From the NCBI GenBank assembly GCA_900767015.1, contig CAAFXQ010000049.1, positions 1 to 23,043 of the forward strand: a DNA stretch of 23,043 nucleotides, in the 5' to 3' direction. Each line of letters starts with the position of its first letter. The stretch's first letter is position 1. This DNA is from Clostridia bacterium (lineage in GTDB: Bacteria; Bacillota; Clostridia; Oscillospirales; Acutalibacteraceae). Below the pieces are notes generated by a model that was given only the letters and a program-made list of their open reading frames with translations, searched no databases and was not told the DNA's origin. The position numbers and the translations under genes were made by a program. This document shows, one piece after another, positions 6,582 to 13,997 of this stretch.

Positions 6582-7496
6582 ATGACGCTTATCAATCACT
6601 ATACCCGCTCGGTTCTTAAGGCTCAGCAGGTGTATATTTTCCCCGTTACCCTTTGTGACAACGAGGTTGACCGGGACTTTGAACGGTTTACGGTGAGCGC
6701 ACTCGAAAAGCTTAGCACGCTGTTTTTAGGAAAAACGGGCATATTCGACCACAATATGTCGGCGGCGGGTCAGAGCGCAAGGATTTTTAAAACATGGGTC
6801 GAGACCGATAAAGATAGGCTGACCTCGGCGGGTGAACCCTATACCGCTTTAAAGGCCAAGGCCTATATGGTGAGAACCGACCGGAACAAGGCGCTGATTG
6901 ACGAGATCGACGCCGGAATCAAAAAAGAGGTCAGCGTCGGCTGCTCGGTGAAAAAATCGGTTTGCTCCGTTTGCGGAAAAGACATGAAAACCGGCGAATG
7001 CACGCACATCAAGGGACGAGTTTACGGCGGCAAGCTTTGCTGCGGAATCCTTTCGGAGCCGACAGATGCTTACGAATGGTCCTTTGTTGCCGTTCCGTCG
7101 CAACGAGAGGCGGGCGTTACCAAAAGCTTCTTTAAAAAGGAGGAAAAGAATACGGATATCATCAAAGCAATCAAGGAATGTGACGGTGAGCTGACGCTGA
7201 CAAAGGCGCAGGCCGATACACTGTCCGCTTACATCGGAAAGCTTGAGGAGTACGAGCATGAGGCGAAAGCGTACCGGAACAGCCTTGTTTCCGGCATCGA
7301 ACGCCTTTGCATGATCGTGATGCCGAAGGTGAACGTCGGACTGTTTACCAAGGGGCTTGACTGTCTTTCGGTCGATAAGCTTGAAACGCTCAAAAGCGGA
7401 CTTGAAAATCAGGCAAAACAGATCATTCCGCCGCAGATACAGCTGAAAAGCGAAAAGGCGGCAAAAAACGTGAACAACAACGCATTTAAAATTTAA
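6582..7496 (+). CDS. Prohead protease/scaffold-like protein with Cys cluster
   Basis: About 304 residues, lying between portal and capsid where phages encode the head maturation protease and scaffold. The N-terminal half has GIFDHN (H57) and KKEVSVGCS (S118), compatible with His and Ser of a prohead-type serine protease, and ends with YEWSFVAVPSQREAG. A cysteine-rich insert (C128, C131, C140, H142, C153, C154) resembles a zinc knuckle. The C-terminal third is helical and scaffold-like. The start is uncertain: ATG 6582 fits the expected N-terminus but has no adjacent Shine-Dalgarno; GTG 6537 is longer and overlaps the portal gene. Enzymatic activity is inferred from position and motifs. Confidence 0.78.
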   Translation: MTLINHYTRSVLKAQQVYIFPVTLCDNEVDRDFERFTVSALEKLSTLFLGKTGIFDHNMSAAGQSARIFKTWVETDKDRLTSAGEPYTALKAKAYMVRTDRNKALIDEIDAGIKKEVSVGCSVKKSVCSVCGKDMKTGECTHIKGRVYGGKLCCGILSEPTDAYEWSFVAVPSQREAGVTKSFFKKEEKNTDIIKAIKECDGELTLTKAQADTLSAYIGKLEEYEHEAKAYRNSLVSGIERLCMIVMPKVNVGLFTKGLDCLSVDKLETLKSGLENQAKQIIPPQIQLKSEKAAKNVNNNAFKI

Positions 7497-7509
7497 GGAG
7501 GATTTTTAC

Positions 7510-8517
7510 ATGGCAAGATTTGAAAACATTAAGCTTGAAAAAGGACTTTACACAACGGGCAAAAGCTTCACCAAGGCGCTCGAGGAGCTTGACCCGTCGG
7601 AGGAATACATCGGAACCGAGCTTGAGGGGCTTGACGCCTTTCAGCGTCAGTTGAAGCGATTTGACATCAAGGTTTCGGGCAGGGGCAGCGATACGGTCGA
7701 AAAATTCTTCAAGACCTCGGACTCGGCGGCTCTGTTCCCCGAATTTGTCAGCCGTTCGGTTTACAGGGGCATCGAAGAAAACGATATTCTTCCGAAAATC
7801 GTGGCGACCGTGACCGATATCAAGGGCATGGACTACCGCACCATCGCTTCTGTTCCCTCTGAGGACGACAAGACGCTTAAAATCGTTGCTGAGGGCGAAA
7901 CCATTCCCGAGACAGCGGTCAAAACACAGGAAAACCTTGTTACCCTTAAAAAGAGAGGCAGAATGCTCGTCGCTTCTTATGAAGCGCTTCGTTTTCAGCG
8001 CCTTGACCTTTTCTCGGTAACACTTCGCCAGATCGGCGCTTATATCGCTAAAATGCAGCTCAAGGACGCCATCGATGTCCTTGTAAACGGCGACGGCAAC
8101 GAGAATCCCATTACCGAATCGAAAACAGCCGCTGACGGTGTTCTCGACTATACCGATCTTGTGAATTTCTGGAACGGCTTTGATCCGTACAGCCTTACAA
8201 CGATTATCGCTTCTCCCGACCTTACGGCGAAGATTCTTTCCATGTCTCAGTTCAAGGACGCTTCGGCTGGTCTTGATTTTCACGCCACGGGTAAGCTTGT
8301 CACACCGTTCGGTGCCGAGCTTTTAAAGAGTGCAAGCGTCGGCTCCGGAAAGCTGATCGGTCTTGACCGAACCTGCGCACTCGAACAGGTTCAGGCGGGC
8401 GGCGTTCTGACGGAGTTTGACAAGCTGATTGACCGCCAGCTTGAAAGAGCGGCGATCACAACGATCAGCGGCTTTGCAAAAATCTTTACGCCGGCGTCAA
8501 AATCGCTTTCTGTCTGA
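7510..8517 (+). CDS. Major capsid protein (HK97-fold type)
   Basis: A 335-residue shell protein. The N-terminal arm is charged and extended, followed by AALFPEFVSRSVYRGIEEND, then the E-loop and P-domain region with VTLKKRGRMLVASYEALR and the dimension of an HK97-like capsid subunit. Position after the protease gene supports this. AAGGAGG lies 8 bases before ATG 7510, the strongest ribosome site in the cassette, fitting the need for many copies. The frame is intact with no decay. Confidence 0.9.
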   Translation: MARFENIKLEKGLYTTGKSFTKALEELDPSEEYIGTELEGLDAFQRQLKRFDIKVSGRGSDTVEKFFKTSDSAALFPEFVSRSVYRGIEENDILPKIVATVTDIKGMDYRTIASVPSEDDKTLKIVAEGETIPETAVKTQENLVTLKKRGRMLVASYEALRFQRLDLFSVTLRQIGAYIAKMQLKDAIDVLVNGDGNENPITESKTAADGVLDYTDLVNFWNGFDPYSLTTIIASPDLTAKILSMSQFKDASAGLDFHATGKLVTPFGAELLKSASVGSGKLIGLDRTCALEQVQAGGVLTEFDKLIDRQLERAAITTISGFAKIFTPASKSLSV

Positions 8518-8531
8518 AAGGAGCAAAATTG

Positions 8532-8894
8532 ATGACGGATGCAGCATCGGTATTTGCACTTTTAAAGGAATATACCGACACGGAAGATATCGGTGCCGAA
8601 GAGATGTTGCCGCTTTGTCAACGGGCTTTGAACTTCGTTTTATCAAAGCTGAAAGACACGGCGGACAGGGACGATCCGCTGATCGGAGAAACGGCGGCGG
8701 CTGTTGCACGGTATCTGTTGTTCAAGAAGCAGTCCGGTGTCGGCTTGCGGTTTCAAAAATATAAAATAGGGGATATCACGACGGAAAGAAACGCCGAAAA
8801 AGAGCTTCAGTTTGAATCTCAACTGGTTCGGGAGGCGTTGGCGAACGCCGCCGGGATCCTCAGGGACGGTGGTTTTTATTTCAGCGCAGAATAA
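8532..8894 (+). CDS. Head-tail connector-like protein
   Basis: A 120-residue mostly helical protein directly after the capsid gene, where phages encode the gp6/gp15-type connector that docks under the portal. It contains the helical block LCQRALNFVLSKLKD and LIGETAAAVARYLLFKKQ. ATG 8532 has AAAGGAG 8 bases upstream. Its 3' end overlaps the next gene by 26 bases in another frame. The assignment rests on position, size and fold pattern rather than a signature motif. Confidence 0.7.
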   Translation: MTDAASVFALLKEYTDTEDIGAEEMLPLCQRALNFVLSKLKDTADRDDPLIGETAAAVARYLLFKKQSGVGLRFQKYKIGDITTERNAEKELQFESQLVREALANAAGILRDGGFYFSAE

Positions 8895-9234
8895 CGTCCG
8901 GTATGATGCACAAATCAGCGGACTGATAAAAAAGTTCGGCCGAAAGATGACGAGACTGAAAAACGGCGAGGAAACCGAATTTTTCGGTTTTCTTCAGCCG
9001 CTTCGGTATAAAAATAAAATGTACCTCAACGGCATTTCGACCGAGCTCGGGTACAACACGACGAAAAAATATCTGCTCATCTCTCAGCCCGATGTCAAGC
9101 TGAAGCAAAACGAGCGGGAAAATGTCGTCATCACCGCCTCGGACGGAAAATATTGCTGTGACCACAGCGAGACGGTAAGCTTCGGAGAAAAAGAGTGCTA
9201 TTGCTGGTCAATCGTTCACCGAGTCAGCTATTAG
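8869..9234 (+). CDS. Head closure/adaptor-like phage protein
   Basis: About 121 residues, beta-rich, with YDAQISGLIKKFGRKMTRL near the N-terminus and FFGFLQPLRYKNKMYLNG, plausible for a head-closure or stopper protein (gp16-like) that seals the capsid after packaging. GTG 8869 is the proposed start. It overlaps the previous gene by 26 bases and lacks an ideal Shine-Dalgarno, so ATG 8947 cannot be excluded. The last 22 residues hold three cysteines. Family membership is inferred from gene order. Confidence 0.65.
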   Translation: MVFISAQNNVRYDAQISGLIKKFGRKMTRLKNGEETEFFGFLQPLRYKNKMYLNGISTELGYNTTKKYLLISQPDVKLKQNERENVVITASDGKYCCDHSETVSFGEKECYCWSIVHRVSY

Positions 9235-9255
9235 TCACGGAAAGGAGAAGCAACA

Positions 9256-10071
9256 ATGAACACGAATGAAATAATCACAAAGGCTTGTCAGACAATCAAT
9301 GCAAGCGAAGACCTGCCGGTGGAAGTGACGGCGACTGTCGCTTACGATACGGTATGTGACCCGATTCCGATCGACCGATATTATGTCGTGCTCAACGGCC
9401 ATGAAAGCGAATCGAAGCTTTTTGAAGACGAAAACGAGGAGTGCTGTCAAAAGACGAGTATCGTCATCAAGATGAACTGCTATGCGCCGCTTGACGAAAA
9501 CAACGGTACGATCAATGAGCTTGCGCTGAAGCTTTCGGATATCCTCATGGGCTATTTCGAGGGCAAGATGACAGGCTTTAAAATCGGCTCGGTTACTGTC
9601 GACGACAGTCTGAAAGTGTTCTGTCTTCCGTGCAGGCTGTTCTTTTCGTATGAGCAGTGTCCTGCCTCCGTTACGCAGGACAGCGTGTTGAAGCCTTTTG
9701 CGGATTTTTTGTGTAAAACCCATGTCAACGATACGGTGTCGCATCTTACCGAAGCGGAAAAGGAATACTTGAACGAGCCGTACGTTTTAGGCCTTTATAC
9801 GGGGCTTGGCGACGGCGACGCACAGGTGATTGACCTTGGATTTTATCCTCGGTTTCTGATTGTCTTTGCGCCGTCAACGGCACTTCTTTCCATGAGCGGA
9901 GAACATCCCGTCGTTTATTTCGCAATTGCGGCGCGCGGTTATCCGTCAAAGGGAGTCGCCCTTCAGAAAAACGGATTCAGGGCGGGTCAAAGTGCAACCT
10001 ATTCCTCGTACGGTGTTTATCCGAAGATGAATGAGCTTGACAGGAAGTATGTGTATATTGCTTTCAAATAA
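9256..10071 (+). CDS. Chimeric tail-terminator/fibre-tip protein
   Basis: A 271-residue protein with two unlike halves. Residues 1-135 resemble the small tail-terminator or neck proteins that follow head-closure genes. Residues 154-271 start with THVNDTVSHLTEAEKEYLN, the pattern that precedes C-terminal domains in tail fibres, then YTGLGDGDAQVIDLGFYPRF and a compact beta-rich tip. The halves are joined in frame by a short linker. Genes normally found between these functions (tail tube, tape measure, baseplate) are absent. AAAGGAG precedes ATG 9256. A strong hairpin terminator follows the stop. It could be a deletion fusion or a functional vertex spike. Confidence 0.7.
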   Translation: MNTNEIITKACQTINASEDLPVEVTATVAYDTVCDPIPIDRYYVVLNGHESESKLFEDENEECCQKTSIVIKMNCYAPLDENNGTINELALKLSDILMGYFEGKMTGFKIGSVTVDDSLKVFCLPCRLFFSYEQCPASVTQDSVLKPFADFLCKTHVNDTVSHLTEAEKEYLNEPYVLGLYTGLGDGDAQVIDLGFYPRFLIVFAPSTALLSMSGEHPVVYFAIAARGYPSKGVALQKNGFRAGQSATYSSYGVYPKMNELDRKYVYIAFK

Positions 10072-10077
10072 AGAAAT

Positions 10078-10103
10078 CGGGGTGCAGTCTGAACTGCACC
10101 CCG
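10078..10103. terminator. Bidirectional terminator between convergent genes
   Basis: Perfect 11-bp stem CGGGGTGCAGT / ACTGCACCCCG with loop CTGA, located 7 bases after the last phage-cassette gene and 17 bases after the FN3 gene on the other strand. The T-rich flank is better on the minus strand. Confidence 0.85.
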
Positions 10104-10120
10104 AAGTGTTGTTATTGATA

Positions 10121-13100
10121 TCAGAACAACTTGGTCTTGGCTTTGACGGAAGCTGACTGATCACCGTAAACCGCTTTCTTGGAAACGGTCTTGTAGGCTG
10201 CAACACAATAGGTATAGGAGGTTGATCTTGAAAGACCCTTATTGGTATAAGAGTTTGTCTTGACGTCGGCAACCTTCACCCACTTTTTGCCGCTGAGTCT
10301 GTATACGGTGTATCCGCTGGCTCCGGAAACCTTGCTCCAGGAGAGGGCGATAGCGTTCTTTGAGGTACCGGTGACTTTAAGGCCGGAAACCTTGGCAACG
10401 CTTGTTGCGCCGGTAACGGTTGCGGAATAAGCAGAGGTGGCATAGATGCCGGCTGTCTTCTTGAGAACCTGAACCTTTACATAATACTTGGTGTTAGCGG
10501 AAAGCTTCGTGAGCGTGACGCTTGTCTTGGTTGTGGTAACGCTCTTCCAGGTCTTGTTGTTGGTCGAGTAGAATACCTTGTAGCCGGAAGCGCCGGAAAC
10601 GGCTTTCCACGAAACGGTAAGGGTCGAAGAAGTCGGCGAGGAGATCTTGACGGTTGAGGTCTTTGCCGGAGCGGTTGAAACGCTGAGTGTTGCCGAATAG
10701 GCACCGTAAACGGTCTTGGAGCCTGACTTATAATAAGCTACCGCTCTGAAGGGATAGGTTGTGTTTGCCTTAAGCTTTGTAAGGGTGTAGGTGGTTGCGG
10801 TTGTAGCCTTCACGTTGACCCACTTCTTGCCGTCATATCTTTGAAGAACATAGCCGGCAGCACCGGAAACCTTGCCCCATGAAACCTTGATGGCGTTGTC
10901 GGTAGCGGCGGAAGCAACAAGCTTCGGAGCACCGAGAAGGGTGGTAACCTTAACGGACGATGATTCAGCACCGTATGCGACACCGCTTGTGCCCTTCTTA
11001 TAGGCCTTTACTCTGAAGTTATAGGTGCTCAAAGCTTTCAGGCCGGAAACGGTATAGCTTGTTGAGGTGACGGTCTTGAGGGTTGCCCACTTGCCGCTCT
11101 TATAGTATTCAATAACATAGCCGGTTGCACCGGAAACAGCTTTCCAGGAAAGCTTAACCGAAGTGTCGGTAATGGAGGAGGCTGTCGGAGTCGAAGCCTT
11201 TCCGGGAAGAGTGATGATATATACGGAACCGTATGCACCCTTCTGTGAGCCGGCGATGGCTCTTACAGAATACTTGTATTCTGTTGCTGTGGCAAGAGAA
11301 AGCTTGCAGGTGGTTGCCGAAACGGTATCGATAAGCTTGTTGTTGTAAACAACCTGATACTGCTCTGCGCCGGGAACGGCATCCCATGTCAGAACTGCAC
11401 TGTTGGTCGTAACGGAAGAAGCCTTGAGGTTCTTAACCTGACCGAGGATAACATTATAGGTGACCTCGGCTTCTGCTTCGGCATAGCCGTAAACCTTAAT
11501 TTTTGCGGTTACGGTGCTGCCGGGATTGTAGTTATCGGCTGTTGTCGAAACAACGTCGTAATCTCTGCCGAGCTTGAGTGAATAGGTCTTGCCGTCAAGA
11601 ACCGCTTTAGCGGTAAGGGGTACGACTGTTTCGCCGCCGAGACATACCTGAGAACCGGCCGAGAAGCTGTACGTTGCAACAGGCTTGCTGATAACGAGAG
11701 CGCCGATATAAGCGACAGCGGGAACAAGAGAAGCTTTCTTGCTGTTGAGCGAGGAAAGAAGATTCTTGATCATCGCTTCAAGCTTGTCGTTTTTAATTGC
11801 GTCATCAAGCGGTCTGTCGGAAGAAGTGTTGCGTTTTGCAAGAATGACCTTTCCGAAAATACCGTTGAGAAGATTGTAGATGGCATCATAGCCGACGTTG
11901 GCGACAACTTTCGTGCTGAAATCTTTGAGGAATCTTGAAACGGTGATGTCAACGATCTTGGCAAGATCAAGCGAGAAGACAGCTTCGAGAATGCCGTTCT
12001 TCACGAAAGCCTTGACGGAATAGTCATAGTTGCTGTCAAGATTGTCGAAGAGCTTGGTCTTTGCGATAAGCTCGTCAAGCTTTGCGAAAATGTCCTTGTC
12101 CTTGGTTGTGCTCATGTTCAGAATCTTTGCAAAGCCCTTGTCATAAAGGAAGATGTTGGCAACGTCATTGAGAACGGTCCATACGTCTTTGCCGGCGCCG
12201 GCGTCATAAGGAAGAACAATTGCTTTGCCGATATAGTAAGTCAGTATATCGCCGAGGATATTTTCGTATGTAGCTTTTGTGCTGGACGTTACGGGGATAT
12301 TGTTGATTGCGGCGGTGTTGCGAAGAACAACAACGGCAACCTGCTTGAGGTCTTTGCATGAATCAATACCCTCAATATAAGCGCCCATGCTTTCGGATTC
12401 GATGTTGGCAAGAATGTACTTGACAACAGCAAAAGCAACAGCGGAGGAGTCGGAAGTGTTGATTCCGTCGGTGATGCCGAGTTCTTTTGCGACATAGAGA
12501 TAAAGGCTGTTAAGGTTTGCACCGAGCTTGCTCGAATCGCCCGATTTCCAACCGGTGTAGCCCGGGAAGAATTCTTTTGCCATGTGGCCGACGATGTTGT
12601 TGATCTGTTCAGAGAACGTCTTACTGTTGTCAAACTGGATGTTGGTGTCGATTGTCGGACCGTTGAGGTTCATGATGGCGCCGAGCTTCTTAAGAGCCTC
12701 GTTATCGCTTTCTGACCAGTCAACGTTGATGCTTGCGATGAGCTTAACAAGGTAGTTGTTCCAGGAGATCTTGAAAGCAGACTTCAGAAGTTCGTCGAAA
12801 GTAGTCTTTCCGTCCACTGTGAAGCCGGGAAGAAGGTCCTTTCCGATAAGGTCGGAGATCATGTCTTCATAAATGAAAGCGTCAATTCCGTTGGCCTTAA
12901 CCTTAGCGACGGCATCTTTATATGCCTGACTTTCTGTGTCGGAATAAACCGCTTCAACGAGCATTTCCTGAATCATCGGATAGAAGCCGCCTTCGGGGAA
13001 CATCTCGTTGATGTCAACATCAAGTGACTTCAGAACATCGCCGAGTGTGCCGAGATCAATCTTACCGTCAACAAGGCCGGCGATGATGTGTGCGTTATCG

Positions 13101-13573
13101 GCAACGAAAACGAGGAGTTTTTCAATGATTTTGATGTCGCCGGTCTTGGCGCGGCTCATGCCTTTTGTCCAGTTTTTGAATTCAAGACCGTCCTGACCGC
13201 CGAGGTCACCGACAAGCGTTTTGGAGCCCAGACGCGGAACCCATAAGTTTCCGACGTAGTCGCCCCACAGACCGTAGATGGTGTCGATGGTTTTGCAGAC
13301 GCCGTCAACACTGGTAAAGTCAACGGTAAATGTGAAAAGACCTACTTCGAGCACCATCGGATCCATACCGGAATCCTTGAGCGCCTCGTCTGCTTTGTCG
13401 AGAAGAATCTTGGCGTTCTCGGTCTGAGAGGTAGATTGGAAATATTTCGAGTCGTAGGTCACAGCCGGTGCCTGCGGTGCAGGATCGTCAGCAGCAAAAG
13501 CGACGGTCACGGTACCGAGAATAAGCACGAGGCTGAGAAGCAGGCTCAAAACTTTGGTTGATACTTTTTTCAT
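10121..13573 (-). CDS. Secreted protein with five fibronectin type III domains
   Basis: A 1150-residue protein. Residues 1-27 form a Sec signal peptide (basic start MKKVSTK, hydrophobic core, AFA cleavage site). About 600 residues of mostly helical, unrecognised sequence follow, then an Ig-like beta region (about 629-711). Five FN3 domains lie at about 712-790, 791-879, 880-969, 970-1058 and 1059-1150, with recurrent VSW/LSW, AVSGASGY and Y-x-F/V-R-V elements. There is no LPXTG, SLH or C-terminal membrane segment, so it is probably released or held non-covalently. ATG 13573 has AAGGAGG 8 bases upstream; the longer frame would lack a signal peptide. The FN3 repeats suggest carbohydrate- or protein-binding surface spacing. 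Confidence 0.92.
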   Translation of the reverse strand: MKKVSTKVLSLLLSLVLILGTVTVAFAADDPAPQAPAVTYDSKYFQSTSQTENAKILLDKADEALKDSGMDPMVLEVGLFTFTVDFTSVDGVCKTIDTIYGLWGDYVGNLWVPRLGSKTLVGDLGGQDGLEFKNWTKGMSRAKTGDIKIIEKLLVFVADNAHIIAGLVDGKIDLGTLGDVLKSLDVDINEMFPEGGFYPMIQEMLVEAVYSDTESQAYKDAVAKVKANGIDAFIYEDMISDLIGKDLLPGFTVDGKTTFDELLKSAFKISWNNYLVKLIASINVDWSESDNEALKKLGAIMNLNGPTIDTNIQFDNSKTFSEQINNIVGHMAKEFFPGYTGWKSGDSSKLGANLNSLYLYVAKELGITDGINTSDSSAVAFAVVKYILANIESESMGAYIEGIDSCKDLKQVAVVVLRNTAAINNIPVTSSTKATYENILGDILTYYIGKAIVLPYDAGAGKDVWTVLNDVANIFLYDKGFAKILNMSTTKDKDIFAKLDELIAKTKLFDNLDSNYDYSVKAFVKNGILEAVFSLDLAKIVDITVSRFLKDFSTKVVANVGYDAIYNLLNGIFGKVILAKRNTSSDRPLDDAIKNDKLEAMIKNLLSSLNSKKASLVPAVAYIGALVISKPVATYSFSAGSQVCLGGETVVPLTAKAVLDGKTYSLKLGRDYDVVSTTADNYNPGSTVTAKIKVYGYAEAEAEVTYNVILGQVKNLKASSVTTNSAVLTWDAVPGAEQYQVVYNNKLIDTVSATTCKLSLATATEYKYSVRAIAGSQKGAYGSVYIITLPGKASTPTASSITDTSVKLSWKAVSGATGYVIEYYKSGKWATLKTVTSTSYTVSGLKALSTYNFRVKAYKKGTSGVAYGAESSSVKVTTLLGAPKLVASAATDNAIKVSWGKVSGAAGYVLQRYDGKKWVNVKATTATTYTLTKLKANTTYPFRAVAYYKSGSKTVYGAYSATLSVSTAPAKTSTVKISSPTSSTLTVSWKAVSGASGYKVFYSTNNKTWKSVTTTKTSVTLTKLSANTKYYVKVQVLKKTAGIYATSAYSATVTGATSVAKVSGLKVTGTSKNAIALSWSKVSGASGYTVYRLSGKKWVKVADVKTNSYTNKGLSRSTSYTYCVAAYKTVSKKAVYGDQSASVKAKTKLF

Positions 13574-13633
13574 TTGCTTTGCCTCCTTAAATAGTACAGA
13601 TGATACAAAAGTACAAGATTTCATCTTAAGCTA

Positions 13634-13663
13634 ATAATACAACTTTTGAGGGTCAACAGTCAA
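13634..13663 (-). promoter_or_regulatory. Promoter of the FN3 gene
   Basis: On the minus strand TTGACT (13658-13663) and TATTAT (13634-13639) are separated by 18 bases, about 60 bases before the start codon. Confidence 0.7.
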
Positions 13664-13690
13664 GATTTTTGTGTAAAAAATGCAAGCTGT

Positions 13691-13897
13691 TCATGAAAAT
13701 TTCTTAAATGCGCAATATGCACACAGAAAGTCATACATATATTCGATCATTCGAGAATTCTGATTCCGTCCTCGCCCCCGGTTAATCACGTCTTTGAGAA
13801 CGAAAAGAAAATCGCTGTCACAAAAGCCGGCTTTTGAAAGGAGCGACAAAAAGCCCTCAAGCGGATAACCGTGTAAATCCGAAACAGCGTAAATCAT
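13691..13897 (-). pseudogene. Decayed metallophosphatase fragment
   Basis: The minus-strand ORF begins MIYAVSDLHGYPLEGFLSLL, matching the N-terminus of PP2A/ApaH-like metallophosphatases (SDLHG metal site). The next conserved block reads LKDVINRG where the family has LGDVIDRG, so a key metal-binding aspartate is lost. Just after it, the expected sequence continues in another frame as GEDGIRILE and then hits TGA where Trp would be usual. The rest of the domain, including the GNHE site, is missing. It is therefore a frameshifted, truncated relic of about 70 codons, although AGGTG still precedes ATG 13897. Confidence 0.75.
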
Positions 13898-13950
13898 AAT
13901 GCACCTGCGAATCGGGATTTATGTGGCTTGCAGCTGCCCTTAATAAATTG

Positions 13951-13984
13951 AAAAGCGGCCGCCTGTCTGACAGCCGCTTTTTTG
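13951..13984. terminator. Terminator after the NhaC-family gene
   Basis: AAGCGG/CCGCTT outer stem with CTGTC/GACAG inner stem and a small bulge, T-rich on both sides. It lies 14 bases after the stop of the minus-strand transporter gene and can act in both directions. Confidence 0.75.
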
Positions 13985-13997
13985 ATTGTAACTGAGT

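Larger units (their letters stand above)
3658..10071 (+). mobile_element. Phage-derived capsid and DNA-packaging cassette
   Basis: Eight tightly packed plus-strand genes follow the canonical order of a tailed-phage head module: small terminase, large terminase, portal, protease/scaffold, major capsid, two connector-like proteins, and a tail-end/fibre chimera. The reading frames are uninterrupted and key motifs are intact. No integrase, repressor, replication, tape-measure, major tail or lysis gene is present in the window. Three terminators lie upstream and a strong hairpin terminator downstream. No flanking direct repeats that could be attachment sites were recognised. It may be a reduced prophage, a domesticated particle or a satellite-like element. 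Confidence 0.85.

Noticed and set aside
7486..8283. 265-codon open frame on the minus strand opposite the major capsid gene
   Set aside because: It mirrors the capsid reading frame, lacks a Shine-Dalgarno and encodes a composition typical of antisense shadow frames. The plus-strand capsid gene explains the region.
3658..10071. Complete prophage with attachment sites
   Set aside because: No integrase, repressor, lysis or tail genes are in the window. No direct repeat flanking the block was recognised, and the tRNA genes at the left end are 3.3 kb away with unrelated genes between.
13691..13897. Functional small protein of 68 residues
   Set aside because: The conserved metallophosphatase motifs are mutated and the continuing homologous sequence is in another frame, so decay is the better explanation.
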